This document shows positions 12,001-18,784 of a DNA stretch of 64,000 nucleotides, piece after piece. The position numbers and the translations under genes are program-made. The notes below the pieces were generated by a model. That model saw only the letters and a list, made by a program, of their open reading frames with translations, was not told the origin of the DNA and ran no database searches. This stretch comes from Parafannyhessea umbonata (GTDB lineage: Bacteria > Actinomycetota > Coriobacteriia > Coriobacteriales > Atopobiaceae). How positions within the stretch are numbered: position 1 is the first letter of the stretch; every line of letters starts with the position of its first letter. Location: positions 21,798-85,797 of the forward strand of contig NZ_FOGP01000008.1 in the NCBI RefSeq assembly GCF_900111255.1, written 5' to 3'.

Positions 12001-15000
12001 TCCCCGGTGTCGAGACCACGCTTTACGCGCACTGGAAGGAGGAGGTCATCACCATCTCGTATGTCTCCTCCAACCCCGGCGCCTACAACTACGTCACGGT
12101 CGACGCTGAGACCATCGGCGCCGTTACGGGCAAGCATGTCAACGACGACAGCCTTATCACCGGTTCCCAGGCCATTGCGACGTATGGGTATCACTTCGTG
12201 CATTGGGTTGACGAGAACGGCGATATCGTTGGCACTTCTCCGCTGTTCGTTCCGACCGTCGGGCCTGACGGCGTGTACGTTCCCATGGAGTACACGGCGG
12301 TGTTTGCCGAGAACGACGACGTTACGCTCACGTATCAGCCGGACAACTCCTCTTGGGGTTGGGTCTCGCGCTCGAGCGAGAAGGTCGCCCCCGCAACCGG
12401 CATCTCGACGGGCTCGATCGCCTACGCTCGACCCGGCTACAAGTTCCTCTACTGGGAGGACGAGAACGGCGAGAAGTTCTACGATGCCTACTTCATTCCC
12501 AAGAAGTCCGGCATGGATGACGCCGCCGGAGCGGTTCTGTTCGGAGACGGTCGCAGGTACATCTACGTCAGCGCTAACTACATCGCCCACTTCGGCCTCG
12601 CGGATGACGTGAAGTACACCGTCAAGCACTTCCTCGAGAATACGACCGGTGGCTTCGAGGAGTACGAGGCGATTCGCGAGACCCACCAGGGAACCAACGG
12701 AGACACCGTCACGGCTACTCCCAGGACGGACATCCAGGGCTTCACCTACAACGAGGCGTACTCCACGATGTCTGGAACCATCGCCCCCGACGGCAGCCTA
12801 GTGCTTTCCGTCTTCTACAAGCGCAACGTCTGGAAGATTACCTACAGGTACACCAACGATATTCCTGGTGCGCCCATGGCCGACCCCTACCAGTCCATGG
12901 GTGGACAGGACGGGGCCTATGGACTCACATATAACGTTCAGCCCAAGCCGACCATGAGGGGCTACAAGTTCGTTGGCTGGACCACAAGAAGCGTCTCCCT
13001 CACTGACGACGGTGCGGGCGGTTACACGTTCATAATGCCCAACGCAGACGTCGCCTTCACGGGAACGTGGGAGAAGGCCGACTTCGACGTGCTCTTTACG
13101 GAGTCCCCGTATGCTGAGGATAACCTCAGCAGTACCGCTCCTGCTGGTACGGTCACGGGCACCGGTGTCAGCTACTCTGGCAAGTATGGTGACCCCATTG
13201 TCATGAACGACGTCGTCACGACTCCGTCAAGCGGCATGGTCGAGCTCAAGGGTTGGCGCTACGAGGTCACGGATGCCTCCGGGACGGTCATCAGGAAGGG
13301 CTTTACCCTTCCTCAAGGCCCCAAGTCCATGACTCTAACCGGCAACACTACCTTCTATGCTCGTTGGGGTTTGACTGACGTAGATGAAGTCGTTTGGGGT
13401 TCGGGCTTGCATGGCGATCCGGCCGTCTGGGACCCGCTCAATGAGGTGGCTTTTGGGCCCGTGGGTCCGTATAGCTACTACAATGTCATTAGATCAAACG
13501 CCGCGAGTCCTACCGCCCTTGCCATGATCTCCTCTGGCGCCTTCTTCCGTGGTGGTACTCCCGATGGCTCTAACCCCTCAACGGCTGCCTATGCAACCCT
13601 TCCTGCTTCCGGGGCCTCGTTTGGCGCTAATGACATGTGGGTTGCGGGCAACCCCATGCCGGGCAATTTGTATTTCCATGGAGCATCGACAAACATTCCT
13701 ACCGGGATTGAGCCTGGTTGGCGCTTTGCCGGCTGGACCTGGACGGAATACATCAACGATGGTTTCGGTGGGCAGATTGCCGTCGATCGCACGGCGACTT
13801 ACAGCGCTGCCGGCGTATGGGGTGGCGATCCTCTGCCCACACTCCTGCAAGATCGCTCCTGGTACTTCGAGGCTATCTACGAGGCACAAACGCTCACGCT
13901 ACTCTTTGATAAGAGCGGGGGATCTTGGTCAACTAACCCCGTGACGGTTAGTCCCGCTGACGGCATCAGCCCGTACTTTACCGATGCCGGGCTCACCGTG
14001 ACGACCGGTGACAACGTCACCGTTCCCAAGCTCGGTGATATTGCCAAAACTGGATACATCCTACTTGGGTGGTCTGACAACCCCGCCGACGTCATCACCA
14101 GGACGCCGCAGTTCGCTCCTGGCGGAACATATGTCGTCCCCGGTAGCGCTTCGGGTACCATTACGCTCTACGCGATTTGGGGTGACGAGGGTAACGCTAC
14201 CATCTCGTATGTCACGTACTGCAAGAGCACTGCGGGCGACACTTCGGGTGGACAGATTATCAGGGACCTTACCAAGACATCTGGCGTTCCCGCGCCTTGG
14301 CCTGCTGAGACGGTTGCCACCATGTCCGGTAATCCCGAGGGAGCCCTTGTCATCCCCAATGACGGCAGGCCTCTCAAGAGCGGCGGCGGCTACGAGTCGG
14401 CCAACTACGGCTATCACTTCGTGGGATGGTACGAGGGTCCGACGCGTTCGACGCTCATTACTACAAACGCCCAGATAACTGCGGCTGACATGCGCGCGAA
14501 GGGCTATGGCTCTCCATGGACCAACCTTACCTTCTATGCCGTGTTCGAGCCTGACGCCCCCAACCTTGTTATCAAATACGAGGTCATGAATACTACTGGC
14601 GGCACCGTTGCCCTCAACCGCACTGGCGCCTCGAAGGCTAATGCGGTTGATGAGATGATTGCCCCCGTCACGCATAAGCACTCGGATGGCTCCAACATCT
14701 ACGGTGCCGTTGCCACACCTCTTGCTGGCTACAAGTTCAAGGGTTGGAAGTATCGTGATGCAACCGGCGCCTACGTCGACTACACCTTCTCCTCGGGGAC
14801 GATTGCGGACTCCGGCTACTCGACCTTCATGCCTGAACCCAACGCAAGGGGCATCTACGACATCTACGATGCCACTGGCGGTCATATCTTCTATGGCGAT
14901 GACTACAAGCTGTACGCCGTATTTGAGGCTGACCCCAACACGCCCTACTTTATCGAGATCTACGTTGTCGATAAGGTCGACAAGGTTGGCGGAGGGTACA

Positions 15001-18000
15001 ACTTCGTCGTGAATGGCACTGGTCCGAGGGAGGTTCGAATTCTCACTGGGCCTACTGGCTCGACGGGTAACGTCCCCAGCGCCCTTACATCTGGGTCTGA
15101 CGCATCTTTCACGGGCTACCACTTGGATACCGCCGATACCGACTGGGTTTCTGGAACGACGTATCCCGGCCTGTACAAGTACGTCACCTACTCTTACACC
15201 GGCAACCCTGCCGCGGGTACGGCTACTGCCGTCGTCAACAACACCGGTGCGACGATTTCGCCGCTCTCTTCCGTCACCAGCGGCACGATCGTGGGAGACC
15301 CGACTCAGTATCTGATCCTTCGCGTGTTCCTGGTACAGGACAAGACCTATAGCATCAAGTACTACGCGAATGACGGCACGTCCACGGGTAATGTCACGCC
15401 CATCCTAACCCAGTCCATTATCCTTAACACCTCCGTAACCATCGGCGTTCCCGTGTCTCCCACCCGCGCTGGATACAGTTTCCAGGGATGGAACACCAAG
15501 GATGACGGCTCGGGCACGGCCTATGCCGACGGTGCCTCTTGGACGACCACCGGCGATCTGACGCTGTATGCGGTCTGGAAGGCCGAGGACACCTCGTACA
15601 AGGTCACCTACCACTTCATCGATGGTGACGGCAATGACGTCAAGACCGACGTCTGGATCTACGGACGAACGGGCTATGTTGCAGGCGGTGCCCTTGACGG
15701 CAGTGCTAAGACGGCCAGCCATCCCTCGATTGCCCAGCTTACCGGCTCGAGCTCGACCGGATACACCTTCGTCGACGGAAGCACTGGAAACTATAAGGGC
15801 TATTCATTCTCGGCCAGCGGAAACTATCCCAAGACTGGTACGCCTTATACGAGCGCCACGACCGTGGGCGGCGTTGGCCTTGCGGCCGACGGAAGCTCCT
15901 CGTTTGACGTGTACTACATTGCCGATGAGTTCAAGCTTACGGTTGTCCCCGCCAATGTTGATCCTCCGTTTGTCGAGAAGACCGGCCACTGGGCTCCTGG
16001 CTATACCACGTTTGGCGATGATTCCGCGGTCAGCGAGTATCCGTTCCCGCACACTCCTACGACACCCGGTCCTCGCACGGGCGAGTCGATTGTGCTTCCG
16101 ACCTCGGCTCAGGTTATCCGTAAGGGATATGACCTTGACGGTTGGAGCGAGACGAAGGGGTCGACTACCGTTGACACCATAGATGGCGTCCTCCTCAACG
16201 CTGGTGCCACCCTGAAGATGCCTGCACGTAACCTGAACCTCTATCCCGTCTGGAAGCCTGGTGACACCACGCTTACCATCAACGCGCATCCCAATGACGA
16301 GAATGGTGTGGCCATCACTGACGGTAATATCCTTTCGCCTTACATTACGGCGCATCTTACGTCAACGCCCGCCGACACGTATCGCGCGACGATTGAGTAC
16401 AAGGACACTTCTAGCACATCGGCCGCCAACCACCTCAAGACGGATGACGACGTTGTCCTCCCCACGGCGTCGGAGCTTACGCGTAACGGATATACGCTCG
16501 TCGGCTTCACGAAGAACGTCGATTACTTCCTGAACTACTTCCCGTCCAAGACCTCGTATGACTTTGGCGCGTTTGGCACGCTTTCTGATGAGCAGGACGA
16601 CTATGGAACGGCCATGACTCCCGGGGCGACCATCAAGGCTTTCGCCGATGCCGAAACGATTTACGCCGTCTGGAAGCCAAACCCGATCAAGCTCATTTAC
16701 TACAGCACCGAGGACCTTCCGGGTCTCAACCCTGGTGATCCCACCGTTCCTACTCAGAAGCTTGAGTACGAGGACTCGGATTGGGTTGTCGGTGAAAAGG
16801 CCAACCCCCTGTATGGTGACGGTACAACGACAAATCCCATACCCACGCGCTCTGGCTATCGCTTCCTTGGCTGGACGTCCGACTCGAGCATGACGCCGCC
16901 CGAGATGCAGTATGACTACGGAACCAATGCATTCATCATCACGTTTGCATCGGGTACCAAAGCCTTCTACTACTACGATGCGACGTCAGGCACGTTTACG
17001 ATGACCAATGTCGATGCTTCTGGGAATGTCCGGTCGTTCGATGGCACTAACACTGCCGTGTTCGTCCAGGGTACGGCAGTCCCCGATCCCGACGGTGGCT
17101 CCGCCTGGGATTATTGGAAGATGCTTGCGCCCGAGGGCACGACCAAGACGGATTGGGAGGCTGGTACTACCATCCCTGCGGCCATCACTGACATTCCGGA
17201 TCTTGATAATCCTAACAAGCTGTATGCGGTCTGGGTTGAGATCAAGGTTAAGGTGAACTACTACTCCGTTACTGACTGGACTGCCTCGACTGGATATACG
17301 ACAACAATTAACGTCGGTGGAACACCCACTTCGTACTCTGGCGAGCGCGTTCATAGCGAGATTCTTAGCTGGAATGATTTCTTTATCGACTACACCGACA
17401 GCGACCCCACGGGTCTTGATTTCCGTGAATTCCAGGATAACGACGAATATGTTGCAAACGGTGTGGGTCCGAAGCGCGTTGGCCAGTATGTCAAGGGCTG
17501 GTTTAACACTAAAAATGTCTTAGGAGGCACGCAGTGGACTGCCACTGATACCATCGCAACGCTTTGCGGCGGGGATACCACTAAGACTGAGGTAGACGTT
17601 TTCGCTAGGTTTGCAAAGCGCAACTACTATATCGAGTACGTTGTTGGCTACGGGACGGATATCGCTGCGACTGATTCAACTGGCCGGGGAGTTAACGTAA
17701 AACTGTTCACTTCTGGTTGGACAAAGGCCTTTACCTCTCCCATTACTCTTCGAAAGGGCTATGGATTCTCCAAGTGGGCTACGAAAAAGGCGCTTGGCCA
17801 AACAATTAATACTTCGATGACTATCGGCGACATCATCACTAAGCTAGCCACTACCCTTACGGGCGCCAATCTTACTGCCCTTGATACTAACGGTGATGGA
17901 GTGGTGGACGACCGCGATGAGGGTCCGTTCCCCGTTTATGCCATTTGGACAAACTACAAGTACACCATTAAGTATGAGGTTGGTGCGGTCGGCTCATCGG

Positions 18001-18776
18001 TTCCTGACAGGACTAATTTGTATTGGGATACATCCTATACGGCCCCGATGGCAGTTTCGAGCAACTCGGACTATGTCTTCCGGGGTTGGTATTCCGAGAG
18101 GGATGGTGCAGGAACCCTGCTTTGCCCGGCGACTGGAGGAACGCTTATGTATGGCGATATTCCTCTCGCCAACGAGAACAATGGATCGACGATGACCGTT
18201 TACGCTCTCTGGGAGTATATCCCCTCAGGTGCGTTGAGTACTACAAGCTTGAGTGCTTCTTCGCTTGCGGTTGCGTCTCTTTCGATGTCTGAGATAGATG
18301 GTGGCCTTCCGTTAACATTTGCCCTCACTGCTTCAACAAGTCAGGGCGATGAGCTCTCGGATTACGAAGGCGCGTGCGTTGATTTTGAATCTGGTGCATC
18401 TGGTTCATCGATGGCTTCTGGCGACGAGATCATTCATTCCGTGAGCGACGTGGGCGGCGACAGTGAATCGAATGACGTTGGAGGGAGTCTTACGGTTCAA
18501 TCCGAGGCGGAAACCGTAGCTTCGAGGTTGGATTTGGTCGAAGTGTCCGATGAACTGTCTTGTGGTGGTTTTGACTCGTTTGCATGGCACGAATCAATAT
18601 CTTATGAGACGGGAGTTGGTTGCTCTACCTCGAAATGTTTGGAAGCCCGTCTCGATAACTCCGAGTCTCTTGCGGAACGGACTACAGATTATGAGCCTGA
18701 CAGTGGCTATGATTTGCGCCCTGTCGTCGTTTCTCGCCGCAATGGCTCAGATGATTTGCGGCTGTTAAGCACTTGA
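1..18776 (+). CDS. Giant BspA-LRR / InlB B-repeat surface protein A (5' partial)
   Basis: The frame is open from base 3 to the TGA at 18774-18776, giving 6,257 visible residues; the true start lies upstream. The first methionine in frame (nt 111) is not the start, because the codons before it encode the same PNVWW module seen later at nt 888 and 1485. Order: three LRR cassettes of the BspA/DUF285 kind (to about nt 2230), about 50 InlB B-repeat (Flg_new) units each centred on a GYxFxGW-type motif (about 2240-18220), and a 185-residue acidic, Ser-rich tail. No LPxTG motif and no hydrophobic anchor is visible at the C-terminus. Proteins of this family are secreted adhesin-like surface proteins; the ligand is unknown. 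It is followed after 8 nt by a membrane-anchored B-repeat protein, so the two are probably translationally coupled. The upstream signal peptide is assumed, not seen. Confidence 0.95.
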   Translation, partial: YDYDPDTRTVSGVTWWVGGTFANPNVWWRLKDGHLEMGVTDAAGNRMVTEAGTGDSGKSGRGNLPFDDYYYFITDVQTDGQGAAGQTWGSASTAQIQVASLDRWFRFYPALAAFDGSGLDTTGITDMYALLASVNSHASLPDCNIATTLTVSGVSAWNTASVTDMRYLFFNDHDLRPLTGTLDLCGWNMGAANLQYAFGGSNASGSIVAAASSTKNLDVVILGGRSVLFGSSFDHANSDLGTWRASGGSHDGSTTSTTGLVWMYAKAGNDVDVTTWTWDGASAFVQGYFPSNPNVWWRIDEYGNLVIGVVDSTRSVVVQEYGTAVPWYSRRSEVKSFQADDSQGIKVAPANLSSWFEGYTNMTAFDGDALDTSNTTSIQKMLYNTNLTATLDVNSWGWDMSHMVTENWLGGTAAANLPVIIMGVGGSLSDSGINHTGAGAWVYTGGIGDGMPATNNSLKLIYPGLQSNWESKISWSWDTSAVATDNIFKSTPNVWWSFDSSTGTLTIGSYQSDLDLVVTEYGPRNWDGHGDSASKGYLENNLPFYGYAESVTRVITRKSDDGKGGRVAPRDLSGWFAGSNDHWWSGYNPRPSGTNPYGFYNLQYFDGTGFDTTNTLGFRHMFRMYNDSGLSTMVQLRVVGMDDWNTGNVTDASNMFLDRYLIGDLDISSWTMTAPYDYSLGLNVANLDSITVSDNSALVGCRLTHAGVGMWYASSGAYQGDYFDSNQLMSIYPKRGNDISKTTYVWKYGTLVTFSANGGEGQDFNVFFEQGLTKLVPNPKTTHFVREGYVIYWWNTTQGATSVDTPAVEYNTGSVYVGGVKQYETLYAIWVRDVNATIQFTAGSPEASGHVAAITSHAGDDITLPGNGYTRPGYDFIGWSYGGKTYAVGSKLRLHDVPAGKYGDTVDANGLPVMTVTAVWRVKTGYVVNYDLEGGVAKGGGSSLVSKEGLSWESPGSTFLPKSSPETFYLPGYDFLGWTAVQGDLSTLVTSSTTYGEAMWMANGGVMPTDPALTPSSASLRCASLSVASGGTSPSGSLGTALTLYAAWTPYSLTVGYAVSDSNGGTLSKYSEFLADCTTDHATGTTATASAGWHFSHWTVNTNDSWTSTGAVSGSEISTLSTSDIEGPNIGGINPNVYILYTPPSGPAFYYYVKPVTFTAVFVRNDYNLHFYDGLPLGETLEPSSDAVPTAPTKVTYGTYVQLPAYNLVRKGYTFTGWRADANMVLSGVTYDVANGAVLNVSDLVTLTAWARTHNADINLYAQWSENEAEFTYKADTGGTVSSNSGVLGGFTQWTEPKFGVVSGTPFGSIAVPDDGYEFFRWVFDATGDQIPDSPSIYPADTVYPGAYTTVYSTGGKTVGQLFFPNKTTLGIWPSSMTFRAEFRPISYTVEFDPNGGSGSIGFVSTPGANGKQNFTYDEVMQLVPNSITGSGKTGIYRDGYKFTGWNTDPAGTGTHYDDMQSVRNLTTVPNGNVVLYAQWTAEEYTIVFSGASVDATGTMPDQTFTFDVTQALTLNQFRRNGYDFGYWTRTPNGSLAYNDGDTLGDVTGGALHPSPVFSGKITLYAYWIPRSYTVTFDAGDDTYSGAQASGLLKLPSGLTATTYTLPGTVTYGSNLASSSSSIPGVVPTPGAGLAAAYFKGWEVWTTKDDGSRVKEEGVTFSATDVTIKGDTQFVATWGYGQLSITYRPGAHGTFASVQGSTIWSGSAAFMAYNQQIYVSGRARNYHYQGSVDTALTNVKNLDKPSGEVGWTFAGWKWFDLAGNEWTSVVGAPNYMDYLTVVADHTLIFEAVWTPSYQVLTYDKNGGKFASGFTAAVVARTGESVTLPSASSVSRQGSDLDGWSLTPDGPLAYTPGQVIKMFGADTTLYAHWSNRHYVLHFDSLGGDPRPDKNVEWDQTNLITDVPDPSKPGYVFQGWYRNLDGGTSVAKYDNGIPFEALAMSDAEGTSATLYAKWVEDVAQINYVTGIYSGGVLVQGGHGTTNPTYEYVDAVTGIPQGSTVTPAAGYRFLYWVDENGNHVGADYTLKPVKGRYDASIGAYNIWGKYVTTITPDGKTITRFESVTFTAVLAPVNYVIHFDAQGGSGSMADQAFVYDQGDTALNKNLFSKTGYRFAGWNTAADGIGTAVEPNVRYADMALVNNLAVTEGKTITLYAVWEAAPFFIKYHGNGGTPTQAMYDTSNGGYDMPPDTYVRQYDTNEAFRLMGAKVFTRVGYKMDGWSLTEGGPVEYQTNQLLKMPPNDLDLYAHWVPTTYTIVFYPDFPSWGNHRGASWGSTASMTMRYDQARALTANGYHMIGGTFDHWYCSYNGQTYDDMEVVSNLNNGQDGAIIYMFARWEHTLYTIDFISTEPEKGTVDTPTMRRIYGSTVSNNDAKNVVPKDGWMIWQWEATITYDNGTQSHAVYGSGTLGNRDYFLNILWLPGNVVFKARWMATSHVVSFANTDDKKGLVTGNDTVVLTGDRVPSSKYGYNTVDPDPSVDPHHYVFDHWKYVTTYDWTNWDGTAATSEGITDNPSSIDIYGNTVFTAVWRRMDFDVTFETSDASKGIVTASPSPQTVIYGRCVDFDSSFVQAIPASNRLELLGWNYVMTMEDPVTGAITTKTGYVDYKRAGELQIFGDTVMTAVWGRTPRIVHFETENDKRGTITAGDQQVKNGQYARTDSSAINYTAVNGWEPYAFNYTMVDDSGKTTRGRVAMPGVTAAEIAANRWYERQGITVSIDNLEIWGDTTFTLLWRPTSYSVIYTTTDTVHGEASGNEVLSFQEQPTMSNVRVRAAAGYELAAWNYKMTMADGTVFNGVVRDPKTVVVEGDVVFDAVWALQYTVMYFPGEHGLFMAGERDVTFFEDVDEGDTFPLYAGDIDDATTNPNNIGNPKGSLGWTFIGWIDQYGHMWSTESLPWYMGQGPREGARDWTLTAVWAATTNTERFFYLSTNGGWWTGTDYSGMNKDGAGNLVVKPYAVGEQAPVDGLPSADAVRRYGYTFQGWATDPVNPLAIVYNPGDTITMAGETITLYAMWLPVPYIVSYDTTHQGDPIAADIVDKAGVVWEDTNLLPSPDPSTDGYIYGGWFYDVDNDGKYNPDVDFLVTDSMSFGDIVETYAAKAGRAVDDSISGITLHVWWKPVTVRITYVAVGNGGLTVYYEDVNVTKSVAVGSTAQPRTGYHLLKWTDKNGRTVGAADLYQPSKSLVEAWATDLVFYAYFEPDAYRVRFDANGGIGTIPEQAFVYDVWQNLTKNTSMYYPGYRFAGWNTAPDGSGTHYDNYQRVRNLIAGHNAVVTLYAQWAVDLYDVIYDGNGATKGSIPRSTYGVGQTISLPREGYERTGYDLDGWADASHKDLDTPQYALGGTAVMPARDLTLYAHWKAHKYTIIFEKNAMDATYFVGGSMLPIETSYDTPTVLPDNQYTLQHRHFLGWGLSPADKAATFLDGDVVNNLASGDGDVVKLYALWVPEDIQVIFTSKTSDSDKGSVTMPYGPEIVSWGHNPTGDTATIVEKDGYYLSGWDYTMTKDGTTVTGTLTTDLSEFLVYGPTTLVARWSAARTVEYLPGEHGNWTADQPSDQGVTIYPHANPTGSVSDYAFGGPLDAWGRPKSTDVNQWVFIGWKEGGVYYQPSEVIGLTVGEGHTFIAQWGEIHYYVHFDGNVPRVDGSIPTITETLRYPDSMPDQPMSFDGRSQLKKNTYAVTGFVFKGWSTVRQLWSDANGDGYVDTHTSTPVEWADAAIFDRAQDPDPSKWNVTLYAVWELASYTVNFVSEDDSLGTVSGPSSLITQGVTYREGPVITDGSGSIGVVPNKARFLGWDWVMVNDEGRTFKSDKPVSTSDLINVSILGKTTFTARWMPLYDVVFMNGAHGDFIEASEGTTKFSNLDAGSAFPVYAGAFGTSPLVLTRYPASTGDAYMFAGWLRTEDGIVYGGPDGAGNPKLPNALDGNYTLVAQWAPLKTLLHFNPNGGSPASPNILDDVEGYTFTQVSTPGPLSVSRPGRVLDGWSLSANGDAVVGAGELYYLPGVETTLYAHWKEEVITISYVSSNPGAYNYVTVDAETIGAVTGKHVNDDSLITGSQAIATYGYHFVHWVDENGDIVGTSPLFVPTVGPDGVYVPMEYTAVFAENDDVTLTYQPDNSSWGWVSRSSEKVAPATGISTGSIAYARPGYKFLYWEDENGEKFYDAYFIPKKSGMDDAAGAVLFGDGRRYIYVSANYIAHFGLADDVKYTVKHFLENTTGGFEEYEAIRETHQGTNGDTVTATPRTDIQGFTYNEAYSTMSGTIAPDGSLVLSVFYKRNVWKITYRYTNDIPGAPMADPYQSMGGQDGAYGLTYNVQPKPTMRGYKFVGWTTRSVSLTDDGAGGYTFIMPNADVAFTGTWEKADFDVLFTESPYAEDNLSSTAPAGTVTGTGVSYSGKYGDPIVMNDVVTTPSSGMVELKGWRYEVTDASGTVIRKGFTLPQGPKSMTLTGNTTFYARWGLTDVDEVVWGSGLHGDPAVWDPLNEVAFGPVGPYSYYNVIRSNAASPTALAMISSGAFFRGGTPDGSNPSTAAYATLPASGASFGANDMWVAGNPMPGNLYFHGASTNIPTGIEPGWRFAGWTWTEYINDGFGGQIAVDRTATYSAAGVWGGDPLPTLLQDRSWYFEAIYEAQTLTLLFDKSGGSWSTNPVTVSPADGISPYFTDAGLTVTTGDNVTVPKLGDIAKTGYILLGWSDNPADVITRTPQFAPGGTYVVPGSASGTITLYAIWGDEGNATISYVTYCKSTAGDTSGGQIIRDLTKTSGVPAPWPAETVATMSGNPEGALVIPNDGRPLKSGGGYESANYGYHFVGWYEGPTRSTLITTNAQITAADMRAKGYGSPWTNLTFYAVFEPDAPNLVIKYEVMNTTGGTVALNRTGASKANAVDEMIAPVTHKHSDGSNIYGAVATPLAGYKFKGWKYRDATGAYVDYTFSSGTIADSGYSTFMPEPNARGIYDIYDATGGHIFYGDDYKLYAVFEADPNTPYFIEIYVVDKVDKVGGGYNFVVNGTGPREVRILTGPTGSTGNVPSALTSGSDASFTGYHLDTADTDWVSGTTYPGLYKYVTYSYTGNPAAGTATAVVNNTGATISPLSSVTSGTIVGDPTQYLILRVFLVQDKTYSIKYYANDGTSTGNVTPILTQSIILNTSVTIGVPVSPTRAGYSFQGWNTKDDGSGTAYADGASWTTTGDLTLYAVWKAEDTSYKVTYHFIDGDGNDVKTDVWIYGRTGYVAGGALDGSAKTASHPSIAQLTGSSSTGYTFVDGSTGNYKGYSFSASGNYPKTGTPYTSATTVGGVGLAADGSSSFDVYYIADEFKLTVVPANVDPPFVEKTGHWAPGYTTFGDDSAVSEYPFPHTPTTPGPRTGESIVLPTSAQVIRKGYDLDGWSETKGSTTVDTIDGVLLNAGATLKMPARNLNLYPVWKPGDTTLTINAHPNDENGVAITDGNILSPYITAHLTSTPADTYRATIEYKDTSSTSAANHLKTDDDVVLPTASELTRNGYTLVGFTKNVDYFLNYFPSKTSYDFGAFGTLSDEQDDYGTAMTPGATIKAFADAETIYAVWKPNPIKLIYYSTEDLPGLNPGDPTVPTQKLEYEDSDWVVGEKANPLYGDGTTTNPIPTRSGYRFLGWTSDSSMTPPEMQYDYGTNAFIITFASGTKAFYYYDATSGTFTMTNVDASGNVRSFDGTNTAVFVQGTAVPDPDGGSAWDYWKMLAPEGTTKTDWEAGTTIPAAITDIPDLDNPNKLYAVWVEIKVKVNYYSVTDWTASTGYTTTINVGGTPTSYSGERVHSEILSWNDFFIDYTDSDPTGLDFREFQDNDEYVANGVGPKRVGQYVKGWFNTKNVLGGTQWTATDTIATLCGGDTTKTEVDVFARFAKRNYYIEYVVGYGTDIAATDSTGRGVNVKLFTSGWTKAFTSPITLRKGYGFSKWATKKALGQTINTSMTIGDIITKLATTLTGANLTALDTNGDGVVDDRDEGPFPVYAIWTNYKYTIKYEVGAVGSSVPDRTNLYWDTSYTAPMAVSSNSDYVFRGWYSERDGAGTLLCPATGGTLMYGDIPLANENNGSTMTVYALWEYIPSGALSTTSLSASSLAVASLSMSEIDGGLPLTFALTASTSQGDELSDYEGACVDFESGASGSSMASGDEIIHSVSDVGGDSESNDVGGSLTVQSEAETVASRLDLVEVSDELSCGGFDSFAWHESISYETGVGCSTSKCLEARLDNSESLAERTTDYEPDSGYDLRPVVVSRRNGSDDLRLLST
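3..2230 (+). repeat. Last three BspA-type LRR cassettes of protein A
   Basis: Three cassettes open with a PNVWW strand motif (Trp pairs at nt 81, 888 and 1485). Each is followed by an LxIG strand, a WFxGYxNMTxFDG segment and LRR-like turns containing DTSxxTSxxxMF and WxTxxVTDxxxMF. This is the BspA-like/DUF285 repeat seen in surface proteins of mycoplasmas, Firmicutes and Coriobacteria. The array continues upstream of the window, so the total number is unknown. The last cassette ends near nt 2230, where its terminal strand (YVWKYG) runs directly into the first B-repeat. Confidence 0.85.
7021..8455 (+). repeat. Five consecutive class-C B-repeats
   Basis: Five successive units share the plan YxVxFxTxDxxKGxVT, then a WxWxxTITYD or WNYxMTMxDG core, then GDTVFTAVW. 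They occupy roughly 7021-7305, 7306-7590, 7591-7890, 7891-8205 and 8206-8455. Protein B has a single unit at the matching position (core near nt 46556), which most resembles the fifth copy here. The copies are well diverged from each other, so this is not a very recent slippage event. Confidence 0.7.
11085..11120 (+). other. EF-hand-like calcium loop in protein A (11.1 kb)
   Basis: Encodes DANGDGYVDTHT inside a class-A repeat. Asp/Asn/Asp at loop positions 1, 3 and 5, Gly at 6 and a hydrophobic residue at 8 fit the calcium-loop pattern. Position 12 is Thr instead of Glu or Asp, so binding is doubtful. Confidence 0.4.
12841..18219 (+). repeat. Distal, less regular B-repeat / MucBP-like region of protein A
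   Basis: After the colinear block the order continues with a unit at 12960, then C (13235), D (13717), B (14053), E (14408), E (14730) and a MucBP-like unit at about 14940-15350. It then has A (15472), a second MucBP-like unit at 15590-15930, B (16126), B-like (16490) and irregular units at 16855, 17480, 17760 and 18070. The C-D-B-E-E-M string repeats the one at 11365-12840. The unit at 17760 contains an EF-hand-type loop. Codon use becomes noticeably more AT-rich from about 17250 onward. Confidence 0.7.
17883..17921 (+). other. EF-hand-like calcium loop in protein A (17.9 kb)
   Basis: Encodes DTNGDGVVDDRDE, a close match to a canonical EF-hand loop: Asp1, Asn3, Asp5, Gly6, Val8, Asp9 and an acidic residue at 12 or 13. 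It is an insertion in one of the last B-repeats, just before the tail. Calcium binding is inferred from the motif only; no flanking helix is evident, as in dockerin-like or isolated loops. Confidence 0.55.
18220..18773 (+). other. Non-repetitive acidic/Ser-rich C-terminal tail of protein A
   Basis: About 185 residues after the last B-repeat, rich in Ser, Asp, Glu and Gly, with four Cys (one pair in the local pattern GCSTSKC). No transmembrane helix, LPxTG, GW or choline-binding repeat or other known anchor is visible. I do not recognise it. It could be an interaction segment for the anchored neighbour or simply a disordered end. Confidence 0.6.
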
Positions 18777-18784
18777 GATGGGGT

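Larger units (their letters stand above)
2240..12840 (+). repeat. Ordered B-repeat array of protein A (33 unit positions, colinear with protein B)
   Basis: Tandem InlB B-repeat (Listeria-Bacteroides, Flg_new) units of about 65-115 residues. By eye they fall into classes. A: GWNTxxDGSG...LYAQW. B: DGWSLSxxG...LYAHW. C: WxYxMTxxDG...TAVW. D: PGEHGxF...GWTFxGW. E: WxDENG...YTAxF. F: WDxxNL...GYVFxGWY. M: a MucBP-like unit ending DGSLVLxxxY. Central-motif positions: 2365, 2620, 2920, 3276, 3640, 3950, 4321, 4566, 4910 (C), 5250 (D), 5515 (B), 5737 (F), 6020 (E), 6335 (A), 6640 (B), 6898 (A), 7147-8330 (five C), 8630 (D), 8932 (B), 9178 (F), 9475 (E), 9718 (A), 9961 (B), 10212 (A), 10477 (C), 10777 (D), 11040 (A), 11365 (C), 11673 (D), 11930 (B), 12187 and 12437 (E), 12610-12840 (M). 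Positions are approximate. B-repeats are known as beta-grasp-like stalk or adhesive modules. Confidence 0.85.

Noticed and set aside
18773..18775. TTG start for the anchored protein, overlapping the stop of A by 4 nt
   Set aside because: ATG 18785 is in frame 12 nt later; nothing favours the rarer TTG. It remains possible, and coupling is expected either way.
18220..18776. Sortase (LPxTG) or other wall anchor at the end of protein A
   Set aside because: No LPxTG-like motif, hydrophobic helix or wall-binding repeat is present in the tail.
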